A stretch of 27,035 bases of DNA, from contig JACPKK010000058.1 of the NCBI GenBank assembly GCA_016187105.1, forward strand, positions 1 to 27,035. Reading direction: 5' to 3'. Positions 16,637 to 23,018 of the stretch are shown here, in pieces. Origin of the DNA: Candidatus Curtissbacteria bacterium. Its GTDB lineage: Bacteria > Patescibacteriota > Microgenomatia > Curtissbacterales > GWA2-41-24. Below the pieces are notes generated by a model. It searched no databases. It was not told where the DNA came from and saw only the letters and a program-made list of their open reading frames with translations. How positions within the stretch are numbered: position 1 is the stretch's first letter; the number at the start of each line of letters is the position of its first letter. The translations under genes were made by a program, and so were the position numbers.

Positions 16637-17905
16637 GTGAGTAGAAAACTCTATGGCTTTTTGATTTTTATTACTTTGTTTTCGCTGGTGGTCAGGCTTT
16701 ATCGACTCGGGGAACCGAACCATTATTATTTTGACGAGGTTTATCATGTAGTAACTGCCAGAGGTTATGCCAATAATAATCCGGCAGCATACGACCCTTT
16801 TAGTTCCCCGCCGGAGGAAAAGACTGCTTACGATTGGCTGCATCCACCGCTGGCCAAACTGATCCAAGCGGGATCTATTAAGTTATTTGGCGATGACCCG
16901 ATTGCCTGGCGGCTGCCGAGCGCAATTTTTGGAGCGGCAATCATACCGCTAGTTTTCCTACTTGCACTTTTAATGTTTGGACCGGTTACCGCTGTTTTTT
17001 CTGCTAGTGTAATTGCTTTCGAAAACCTGAACCTGGCGATGTCCAGAATAACGATGAATGATATATTTTTGACTCTTTTTGTGGTTGCTTCATTTATCTT
17101 CACGGTTTTATATGACAGGCAAAGAAAATTTAAATATAAAGTTGTGACCGTTATTTTTCTGGGGTTGGCGGTCGCTTCGAAGTGGACGGGGATCTGGGCG
17201 CTGGCAGTAGTAGCGACTTATATTATTTTTTCTGATTTTAAAAAAAGAACTTTCAAGATCGGCAGTCTTCTTTTATTTATTTTGCCGGGAATAATTTATC
17301 TTGCCAGTTATGGCCAATTTTGGATACAGGGCCACAGTTTTGCCGATTTTCTTGGCCTGCACAAACAGATATGGTCATACCAGAATCGCCGTGATTTGGA
17401 GCATGCATACGGCACGACTCCTCTTTTTTGTGTACCAAACGGTTTAAATGGTCCGAGAGATTTTTGCCCCTGGATATTGGACGCACGGGGAGTATATTTT
17501 TCTTTTGAGGGTTACGGCCAGAAGGCCGGGTACATCTATGCATTGGGCAACCCGTTGGTTTTTTGGTTTGGAGCCGGAGCAGTTATTTATCTTTTGAAGG
17601 AATTCATAAAGAAGAGGTCGCAGCAGGTGTTTTTGATATTGGCGGCTTATTTTGTTTTCTGGGTGCCGTGGATTTTTTCGCCGAGGATTTTATTTTTGCA
17701 TCACTATTTGCCTTCAATACCCTTTCTCTCTATTGCTTTAGGGCTTGCCCTTGCAAAAATTTGGGAGGGCAGATATCGATTCCTGGCAGTAGCCGTTGTG
17801 GCGACGATAGTACTAACCTTTTTCTACTTTTATCCGATTTCTTCAGGTTATCCAATTGCCATGGATGCGATTGACAGATATATGTGGCTCAAGTCGTGGA
17901 GATAA
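16637..17905 (+). CDS. Dolichyl-phosphate-mannose-protein mannosyltransferase (PMT) family protein
   Basis: A GT-C fold membrane glycosyltransferase of 422 residues with about nine to eleven transmembrane helices. The first outside loop has the catalytic-type acidic motif YYFDEVYH (about 30-37) and DWLHPPLAKL (about 66-75), both diagnostic of PMT/ArnT-like enzymes, followed by WRLPSAIFGA. These enzymes transfer sugar from a polyprenyl-phosphate donor to protein or lipid at the outer face of the membrane. Donor and acceptor cannot be read from sequence. It starts with GTG (MSRKLYGFL), 27 bases from the divergent membrane-protein gene. Two hairpins follow the stop. Confidence 0.85.
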   Translation: MSRKLYGFLIFITLFSLVVRLYRLGEPNHYYFDEVYHVVTARGYANNNPAAYDPFSSPPEEKTAYDWLHPPLAKLIQAGSIKLFGDDPIAWRLPSAIFGAAIIPLVFLLALLMFGPVTAVFSASVIAFENLNLAMSRITMNDIFLTLFVVASFIFTVLYDRQRKFKYKVVTVIFLGLAVASKWTGIWALAVVATYIIFSDFKKRTFKIGSLLLFILPGIIYLASYGQFWIQGHSFADFLGLHKQIWSYQNRRDLEHAYGTTPLFCVPNGLNGPRDFCPWILDARGVYFSFEGYGQKAGYIYALGNPLVFWFGAGAVIYLLKEFIKKRSQQVFLILAAYFVFWVPWIFSPRILFLHHYLPSIPFLSIALGLALAKIWEGRYRFLAVAVVATIVLTFFYFYPISSGYPIAMDAIDRYMWLKSWR

Positions 17906-17910
17906 AAAGT

Positions 17911-17939
17911 TTAAGGGGACACTAGAAGTTTCCCCTTAA
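17911..17939. terminator. Hairpin between convergent genes, likely bidirectional terminator
   Basis: TTAAGGGGA (17911-17919) pairs perfectly with TCCCCTTAA (17931-17939) around an 11-base loop. On the minus strand it is followed by CTTTTT, so it fits a Rho-independent terminator for miaB best. On the plus strand it lies 6 bases after the PMT-family stop but lacks a strong T-run. Confidence 0.65.
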
Positions 17940-17964
17940 TATTCCTCTTCCAGATAGGGAAAAT

Positions 17965-17988
17965 TTGAACGGGCGAAGCCCGATTCAA
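17965..17988. terminator. GC-rich hairpin, second terminator in the convergent region
   Basis: CGGGC-GAA-GCCCG core (17970-17982) extended by TTGAA/TTCAA with one bulged A. On the minus strand it is followed by ATTTTCCC, on the plus strand by GTTAATTTTAG. It lies 22 bases beyond the miaB stop. Confidence 0.6.
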
Positions 17989-18010
17989 GTTAATTTTAGT
18001 AAGATAAATA

Positions 18011-19210
18011 TTAGTGGATCGCGGTGCGCGCGTTGCCTTTATGATTTAGGAGTCTATCTAAAATCTCAAAGCGGCGATCTTTTTCTTTATGGGAGATATC
18101 GTCCGGGAAGGCTTTTATAGCGGTCGTGTTTGGACGGGGTGAATATTTGGAAACGTAGCCATAGGCGAAATCCGCATCGTTAGCAAGCTTTACAGTATTT
18201 TGAAATTGCTCCTCTGTTTCGCCGGGAAACCCAACAATGATGTCTGTGGAAATTTGCGCGCCCTTTATTCTACTCTTGATTTTGGCAACTAGTTCCAGAT
18301 ATTCTTCTGCCGTATACCAACGGTTCATTCTTTTTAGAACGTGGTCATCGCCAGATTGGACCGCTAAATGAATGTTACGGTCTATTTTGGGGTTTTTAGC
18401 AATTATTTCTATCAGTTGGTCTGAAAAATCCCAAGGATTTGATGAGATAAACTTTATAGTTTTAATGCCCTTAATTTTGCAAACTTCTTCCAAAAGATAA
18501 GGGAATAACGTGGGAATTCGGTAGCGGCCAAGGTGTTTGACCATTACCGGCTTGACGATTCTGCCGCTTGGAAGTTTATAGCCCTGCCTGCCAGCAGGCA
18601 GGCCTTTGCTGCTTTTGACCAGGTCGGCACCGTAAGAGTTTACGTTTTGACCAAGTAAGGTAACTTCACGACAACCTTTTTTGGCTAGTTCCTTGATTTC
18701 CTGGATGATATCAGCAAAAGGCCTTGATGCTTCCCTGCCGCGGGTAAAAGGAACGACACAGAACGTACAGAAATTATTACAGCCATTGGAAATTGGCACC
18801 CAAGAATGGCTGACATCTTGACGCAAAGCGGGATAATCAAAACCGACTTCCTCAAGCGGCAGGAATTCGTCGACTTCGGGTATCCTCTTCTTTAATGCTT
18901 TCAAGTATTTTCCTGTTCCGTCCCTAGCGGCCATGCCGACCATGCAGCCAGTGATTACGATTTTTGGCCTCCTGCTCGGAGAGCCTCTGGCTCGGAGAGC
19001 TGAGTTTTTGACAATGTTTTTGACAAGGCCGGTTACTTTATCTTCCGCCGTTTGGCGGATCATGCAGGTATTGATGACAATCTCACTGGCTGACTTTGAG
19101 TTTTTGACTTCCTGGTAGCCGCGCGCAAGATAGAAACTAGCGATACGCTGACTATCTGCCATGTTTTGCTGACAGCCAAAAGTCCTGATGAAAAACGTTT
19201 GAGTTTTCAT
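18011..19210 (-). CDS. miaB: tRNA-2-methylthio-N6-dimethylallyladenosine synthase, short form without TRAM domain
   Basis: Radical-SAM methylthiotransferase turning i6A37 into ms2i6A37. The N-terminal UPF0004 domain keeps its three cluster cysteines: Cys13 (FGCQQN), Cys49 (NTC) and Cys89 (TGC). The radical-SAM triad is CNNFCTFC (Cys144, 148, 151). FGCQQN and the overall motifs point to MiaB and not MtaB or RimO. Two low-complexity insertions are visible: ALRARGSPSRR (71-81), and a segment containing LPAGRQG (204-210). The protein ends after LDRLLNHKGNARTAIH, where family members normally continue into a TRAM RNA-binding domain of about 65 residues. Only about 105 bases separate the stop from the next gene, so no TRAM remnant exists. 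Confidence 0.9.
   Translation of the reverse strand: MKTQTFFIRTFGCQQNMADSQRIASFYLARGYQEVKNSKSASEIVINTCMIRQTAEDKVTGLVKNIVKNSALRARGSPSRRPKIVITGCMVGMAARDGTGKYLKALKKRIPEVDEFLPLEEVGFDYPALRQDVSHSWVPISNGCNNFCTFCVVPFTRGREASRPFADIIQEIKELAKKGCREVTLLGQNVNSYGADLVKSSKGLPAGRQGYKLPSGRIVKPVMVKHLGRYRIPTLFPYLLEEVCKIKGIKTIKFISSNPWDFSDQLIEIIAKNPKIDRNIHLAVQSGDDHVLKRMNRWYTAEEYLELVAKIKSRIKGAQISTDIIVGFPGETEEQFQNTVKLANDADFAYGYVSKYSPRPNTTAIKAFPDDISHKEKDRRFEILDRLLNHKGNARTAIH
18583..18602. repeat. In-frame GC palindrome in miaB (LPAGRQG type)
   Basis: CCTGCCTGC (18583-18591), a CA centre, and GCAGGCAGG (18594-18602) form a perfect 9-bp-arm palindrome. Read on the minus strand it gives PAGRQ within miaB. I recall similar PAGRQ stretches as dispersed repeats inside CPR proteins. 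Confidence 0.7.
18974..19000. repeat. Direct repeat of GCTCGGAGAGC in miaB
   Basis: The 11-mer GCTCGGAGAGC occurs at 18974-18984 and again at 18990-19000. Between and across them GAGCC-TCT-GGCTC (18981-18993) forms a small hairpin. It encodes the Arg/Ser-rich insertion ALRARGSPSRR between the second and third cluster cysteines. Confidence 0.6.
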
Positions 19211-19222
19211 TTGTAACTTCAG

Positions 19223-19231
19223 ATTTTATCA
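19223..19231 (-). promoter_or_regulatory. Possible extended -10 promoter of miaB
   Basis: On the minus strand TGA-TAAAAT, an extended -10 of the TGn type, lies 12 bases before the miaB ATG at 19210. The intergenic gap to dgkA is only about 31 bases. Confidence 0.4.
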
Positions 19232-19241
19232 CAAAATATAA

Positions 19242-19613
19242 TCAGCCAAAGATTTTGGGGATGAAAATTGTTAGACCGATGACAATTGCGGCGATGGAGA
19301 GAATAAGGACTCCACCGGCTGCGCAGTGTTTGGCAAGCCTGGCGCCTGGATGATGTTCGGGGTGAAGGACATCGCAAGCTTCTTCGATGGCGGTATTGAT
19401 AGACTCCGCGGATATGACGCTTGCGGAGATTATGATGATTATCAACCACTCAAAAGTGCTGATTTTGTAGGCAAAACCCAAAACCGTTACCGCGATAAGG
19501 GATAGGATGTGAATTTTAAAATGGCTACCTTTTTTAAAGCTATAGGCGATGCCATGAAAAGCATGGCTAAAGCTTCTGGCTTGATGTTTGAAAAACCCGT
19601 CTCTTTTATCCAT
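19242..19613 (-). CDS. dgkA: Diacylglycerol/undecaprenol kinase family protein
   Basis: A small integral membrane kinase of 123 residues, the usual length. It has three hydrophobic helices (about 37-50, 54-70 and 98-119). The family signature is present as SAESINTAIEEACD (68-81), with the catalytic-type Glu, and ARLAKHCAAGGVLI (90-103), close to the AKDxAAGAVL pattern. In Gram-positive-type relatives the substrate is undecaprenol, recycling the lipid carrier used for cell-wall and glycan synthesis. That would fit the PMT-family gene nearby, but the substrate cannot be decided from sequence. It lies 25 bases after the ABC exporter permease gene. Confidence 0.88.
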   Translation of the reverse strand: MDKRDGFFKHQARSFSHAFHGIAYSFKKGSHFKIHILSLIAVTVLGFAYKISTFEWLIIIIISASVISAESINTAIEEACDVLHPEHHPGARLAKHCAAGGVLILSIAAIVIGLTIFIPKIFG

Positions 19614-19638
19614 AGAATTATCTTATCATGCTTTACGT

Positions 19639-20427
19639 TTAGCTCGAGGCGGATGTGTAATGTGTAAGAGAGAACCGCCAAAATTTAAAACTCAAGAATA
19701 AAAATGTAAAACTAATCGAAACGGCAATTATTAGACTTGTTTGAGAAAGTAAACCCATTAACGCCTTGGCCGGGTAAGTCATCATGATTCCTACGGGGAT
19801 GACAAAAGTAATAATCCAACTAATCGGCTCCCTATAGATATCGACGGGAAATCTGCCCATACTGGTTAGGTCACGATAAAGCATAATGGTGTTGTCAACT
19901 TCCGTTGTCAGAATTCCGATAGCAAGAACCGCGATGTGAAACGACAAGGCAATAATCTCTGAACAAATTATTAAAAGAAGATAAAGAATGATACCCGAAG
20001 GGGTTATATACTCAAGTTTGATAATAGAAATAAAGATAAGGACAACTGACAGCAGAACCATCGGCAAATCCAGAATATCGCTTCCTCCGAACAGAGATTT
20101 GGCAAGAGGAGACCAGGGTTTGGTCAGAATGTAGTCAAAATCACCGGAAACCACGTAAGCGCGGAATCGGTAAACTTCTCTCAAGAAAAATTGGGTTACG
20201 TTGTCGATTAAGTTAAAGGTTGCAAAAAATAAAACTACCTGCCACAGGGAATATCCGGCAATTGCCTTCGTTTTAACAGCAATCAGAAGGATAAAACCAA
20301 GGAATAAAAGAAATCTTAACAATTTGCCAAAAAGGAAAAGAGATGTGCCAAGTCGTGATGAAAAGGCAATCTGACTGGCTTTAATCGTTAATAGCAACCA
20401 AATTTTTAAATACCTTTTGACAATCAT
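19639..20427 (-). CDS. ABC-2 type exporter permease (second subunit)
   Basis: A 262-residue protein with six likely membrane helices, fitting the ABC-2 permease family PF06182, whose members usually occur as two adjacent unequal genes plus one ATPase. Recognisable parts are the N-terminal basic stretch VKRYLKIWLLL, the cytoplasmic segment GDFDYILTKPWSPLAKSLFGG (the GDxDxLLxKP motif of the family) and the C-terminal helical pair. It starts 3 bases after the partner permease ends. Substrates of this family include drugs, viologens and lipids; none can be assigned here. Confidence 0.82.
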   Translation of the reverse strand: MIVKRYLKIWLLLTIKASQIAFSSRLGTSLFLFGKLLRFLLFLGFILLIAVKTKAIAGYSLWQVVLFFATFNLIDNVTQFFLREVYRFRAYVVSGDFDYILTKPWSPLAKSLFGGSDILDLPMVLLSVVLIFISIIKLEYITPSGIILYLLLIICSEIIALSFHIAVLAIGILTTEVDNTIMLYRDLTSMGRFPVDIYREPISWIITFVIPVGIMMTYPAKALMGLLSQTSLIIAVSISFTFLFLSFKFWRFSLTHYTSASS

Positions 20428-20430
20428 ATT

Positions 20431-21225
20431 TTATCTTCCTTGGGCTGCATAGAATCTTAGGCCAAATCTCCAAACAAGTTTGGTAAAAAGGTAGAAGAGA
20501 ATCGTCCAGGCGAGAGCTATTGTCAGACCCCCTAGAATCTGAGGATAGCTTAGCTGGCCAAGATAAACTTTAACAGGAAAATAGATAAGATAAGTGAAAG
20601 GGGAAAATTGCAAAAATTTCATTACCCCGCTCGGAAGAATATCCAAGGGAAAAATTTCTCCGGCGATGAAGCCAACTAGAATAAAGAGTATAAACCTAGG
20701 CGCCCACGTTTCTGGCGTCCAAAAGCCCAAAAACCCCAAAATCGTACTTATAAAAAAGTAGATGATGACTGCTAATATTATCGATAAAATGGCAAGGGCA
20801 AAAAATGTTATTTGAGTCTGGATAAAAACTGACGGCTCAAGGATTAAAAAAACTAATGTAATTTCCACCACTGAAAACATGATATTCATTGCCTTATCTC
20901 CCAGGTCGCGGGAAAACCAATAAAGAAAAAAGTTGACCGGTTTTATTAAGGTATTTGAGACATCGCCGCTATTAATAGCTTCTCCAATATCAGCAGTCCT
21001 TGTTGAGAAGACTATTGCCCCAACAAACCAAGCACCAAGAATGTAGGTAAGAATGAGTTTTTGGTCGTAAGGCCCAAAATTGGTATTTGGGGGCAAAACA
21101 GCTAACCATAAAAAGTAAATGGTTAAAAACTGGACGACAACGCGGATCCGCCACATGACAAAGTTGAGGCGGTAAGTTAGGGTCTCGGACCAAGTGTTTT
21201 TAATAATGAGCCAATACTTTTTCAC
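20431..21225 (-). CDS. ABC-2 type exporter permease (first subunit)
   Basis: A 264-residue membrane protein homologous in layout to its downstream neighbour. The conserved cytoplasmic motif reads GEAINSGDVSNTLIKPVNFF, the expected position and form for PF06182, followed by helices containing FFISTILGFLGFWTPETWAPRF and FPLDILPSGVMKFLQFSPFTYLIYFPVKVYLGQ. The start overlaps the ATPase stop by 4 bases (ATGA). The two permeases probably form a heterodimer with two ATPase subunits. Confidence 0.84.
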   Translation of the reverse strand: MKKYWLIIKNTWSETLTYRLNFVMWRIRVVVQFLTIYFLWLAVLPPNTNFGPYDQKLILTYILGAWFVGAIVFSTRTADIGEAINSGDVSNTLIKPVNFFLYWFSRDLGDKAMNIMFSVVEITLVFLILEPSVFIQTQITFFALAILSIILAVIIYFFISTILGFLGFWTPETWAPRFILFILVGFIAGEIFPLDILPSGVMKFLQFSPFTYLIYFPVKVYLGQLSYPQILGGLTIALAWTILFYLFTKLVWRFGLRFYAAQGR

Positions 21226-22208
21226 TTTTTATTTTGAAAAACATGGCGGATAACATCTTCAATATCCGCTTCTTGAACGTTGATGTCGTCAACGGGAAGG
21301 TTTTTGAGAATTTCGGTGACTACTTTGTTCGTCTCGCGGCTTTCAACACTTAGGACAGCTTGGGGGTAATTATAGCTTTTAATAATCCCTAACTTTTTGA
21401 GTTTTTGGACATCGACTTCTTTTTTTAAAATGAGGCTTATCAGTTTATATGGCGCATATTTTTTTACCAGTGTTTCCAGCAGACCGTCGAAAATGATTTT
21501 GCCGCCGTCGATGATAATAACTCTTCTGGCAAGAGCTTCTACGTCGCGCATATAATGGCTCGTGAGAATAATTGTTGACTGATATTTTTGGTTATAAGTT
21601 TTTATAAATTCACGCAGGTTTTTTTGGATGACAACATCAAGACCAATTGTCGGTTCGTCTAAAAATAATACCTTCGGGCGATGCACTAGCGCCGCTACTA
21701 GTTCGCACTTCATGCGCTGGCCTAGAGAAAGTTTTTTGACAGGGGTCAGGAGAATATTGCCAATTTCCAAAAGGCTTGAAAGCTCCTTTATCGTTTCTTG
21801 GAAATTTGCGCCATCAATGTCGTAGATTTCTTTGTTTAAAAGAAAAGTTTCCATTGGCGGCAGATCCCACCAGAGCTGATTTTTCTGTCCCATGACAAAG
21901 GCAATACTTTTTAGAAATTGTGTTTTTCTTTCCCACGGCTTATGGTTTAAAACTGAAACTTCGCCGCTGGTAGGGTACAGGAGTCCGGAAAGACATTTTA
22001 GAGTAGTAGTTTTGCCGGCGCCATTGGGTCCGATAAAACCGACCAGTTCGCCTTCTTCCACGTTAAAAGAAATGTCGTTAACTGCCAAAACATCACGATA
22101 CTTACGACGGACTAATGATTTTATAGATCCAAGAACGCCGGGACTTTTTTCGGCAACCCTGTAGGTCTTGATGAGATTCTTGACAGTAATTGCGTTCACT
22201 TTCAACAT
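21222..22208 (-). CDS. ABC transporter ATPase, ABC-2 exporter type
   Basis: The nucleotide-binding subunit of the exporter, 328 residues. Walker A is GPNGAGKT (60-67), the ABC signature reads LSLGQRM (160-166), Walker B is VLFLDEPTIGLD (180-191) and the switch His lies in TSHYMRD. A C-terminal extension of about 80 residues follows the domain, as in DrrA/NatA-like exporter ATPases. The insertion SIKSLVRRKYRDVLAVND before the first beta strand is typical of the CcmA/YadG-like ATPases that pair with PF06182 permeases. It is the first gene of the three-gene set. Confidence 0.92.
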   Translation of the reverse strand: MLKVNAITVKNLIKTYRVAEKSPGVLGSIKSLVRRKYRDVLAVNDISFNVEEGELVGFIGPNGAGKTTTLKCLSGLLYPTSGEVSVLNHKPWERKTQFLKSIAFVMGQKNQLWWDLPPMETFLLNKEIYDIDGANFQETIKELSSLLEIGNILLTPVKKLSLGQRMKCELVAALVHRPKVLFLDEPTIGLDVVIQKNLREFIKTYNQKYQSTIILTSHYMRDVEALARRVIIIDGGKIIFDGLLETLVKKYAPYKLISLILKKEVDVQKLKKLGIIKSYNYPQAVLSVESRETNKVVTEILKNLPVDDINVQEADIEDVIRHVFQNKK

Positions 22209-22226
22209 TCTATCATAGGAAATTGA

Positions 22227-22255
22227 TTGACTTTTGGGGGATTTTGGCGTATATA
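22227..22255 (+). promoter_or_regulatory. Promoter of the short charged hypothetical gene
   Basis: TTGACT (22227-22232), exactly 17 bases, TATATA (22250-22255). Transcription would start near 22262, which rules out the TTG at 22234 and the ATG at 22255 as starts and favours the ATG at 22276. Confidence 0.6.
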
Positions 22256-22275
22256 TGAGGCTAGAAAGAGGGAGA

Positions 22276-22587
22276 ATGCCAGATCGAAGAGAAGAAAACT
22301 CGCCAGGGGGTGAGGCTAGAACAGAGCCTAGTTCTGATAACCACGTCCGTGGTTTATATGAATCTTGGCGCGACCAGGTTTATGGCGTTGGCAAAACTAC
22401 AGGCGGGGAAGAGATAGTCGAAGGTGAAATTTTTCCGCCCAAATCAGTCATGAATCCTGAACCAAATGAGCAAGGACCAGTAGTTACTTTTAAAAGAACA
22501 CCTGGCATAAAACTCGGCCCTCATAGTTCTGCTTTAGGTAGGTCAATTTTTGAAACGCGTCAAGCTAGACGAAAGAAACCCGCTTAA
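22276..22587 (+). CDS. Hypothetical charged, probably disordered protein
   Basis: A 103-residue protein I do not recognise. It is rich in Arg, Glu, Pro, Gly and Ser, has no hydrophobic segment and no cysteine, and looks largely disordered; it ends in the basic tail RQARRKKPA. The start at 22276 (MPDRREENSPGG) was chosen because the promoter -10 covers the earlier in-frame ATG at 22255. A purine-rich GAGGGAG precedes it, although unusually close. It sits alone on the plus strand between the ABC exporter and HU genes. It could be a fast-evolving lineage-specific protein; a spurious frame is possible but less likely given the promoter. Confidence 0.5.
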   Translation: MPDRREENSPGGEARTEPSSDNHVRGLYESWRDQVYGVGKTTGGEEIVEGEIFPPKSVMNPEPNEQGPVVTFKRTPGIKLGPHSSALGRSIFETRQARRKKPA

Positions 22588-22614
22588 AATACTTCCTTAA
22601 TTATATATAGTTAA

Positions 22615-22887
22615 TTATTTTATAAGACGGCGCAGAGTCTTGCCTGCGGTGAAACCGGCGAGCCGGTGGCTGGGGATTTTGATTGAGGAGCCGGTCTGGG
22701 GGTTTCTGCCTACGCGAGTATTTCTGGTCCTGACTTTAAAAGTTCCAAAACCGGTGATTACAACTTTATCGCCTTTGGCCAGCGATTCCCTAATTTGAGC
22801 AAAAACCGTATTAATTGCCTCGAAAGAAGTTTTTTTGGTGAGGCCGACTTTTTTAGCGACTCTTTCGACTAGTTCGTTTTTGGTCAT
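22615..22887 (-). CDS. hup: HU family DNA-binding protein
   Basis: Histone-like nucleoid protein of 90 residues, the standard length. It has the N-terminal dimerisation helices (MTKNELVERVAKKVGLTKK), GDKVVITGFGTFKVRTRNTRVGRNPQTG with the beta-arm start and the RNPQTG arm signature (60-65), and the C-terminal TAGKTLRRLIK. It bends DNA non-specifically and packages the chromosome. It is the last gene of the recA-recX-rny-HU string but has its own near-consensus promoter, so it is probably expressed independently and strongly. Its 5' leader has four ATTCG repeats. Confidence 0.95.
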   Translation of the reverse strand: MTKNELVERVAKKVGLTKKTSFEAINTVFAQIRESLAKGDKVVITGFGTFKVRTRNTRVGRNPQTGSSIKIPSHRLAGFTAGKTLRRLIK

Positions 22888-22903
22888 TTAAATACGAATT
22901 AAT

Positions 22904-23005
22904 CCGAATTGTTTGTCCGAATTTATCCGAATAGGTAAAGACAATTATAACTTAAAAAAAATCTTTGTCAAAATTAATTCGGATCTATTTGGAATAACAA
23001 TTCGG
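22904..23005. repeat. 29-base inverted repeat bracketing the HU promoter
   Basis: The left arm 22904-22932 matches the reverse complement of the right arm 22977-23005 at 24 of 29 positions by my alignment. The arms are built from ATTCGGA-like units (CCGAATTGTT and ATCCGAAT are shared exactly). The 44-base centre holds the whole HU promoter core. Further ATTCG units lie just outside each arm. Confidence 0.75.
22944..22971 (-). promoter_or_regulatory. Near-perfect sigma-70-type promoter of the HU gene
   Basis: On the minus strand a perfect TTGACA (22966-22971) and a perfect TATAAT (22944-22949) are 16 bases apart. The predicted start near 22937 gives a leader of about 50 bases. This is the strongest consensus promoter in the window. 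Confidence 0.85.
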
Positions 23006-23018
23006 GAAAATTCGGGAT

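Noticed and set aside
16610..16867. Longer N-terminus (86 more residues) for the membrane protein gene ending at 14966
   Set aside because: It would overlap the start of the divergent PMT-family gene by over 200 bases, reads as non-membrane sequence, and would place the TATAAT at 16619 inside coding sequence.
22234..22275. TTG at 22234 or ATG at 22255 as start of the short hypothetical gene
   Set aside because: Both lie upstream of the predicted transcription start; the -10 hexamer covers the ATG at 22255.
22598..22621. AT-only hairpin TAATTA/TAATTA with TTTT as terminator of the short hypothetical gene
   Set aside because: A 6-bp all-AT stem in AT-rich DNA is too weak to support.
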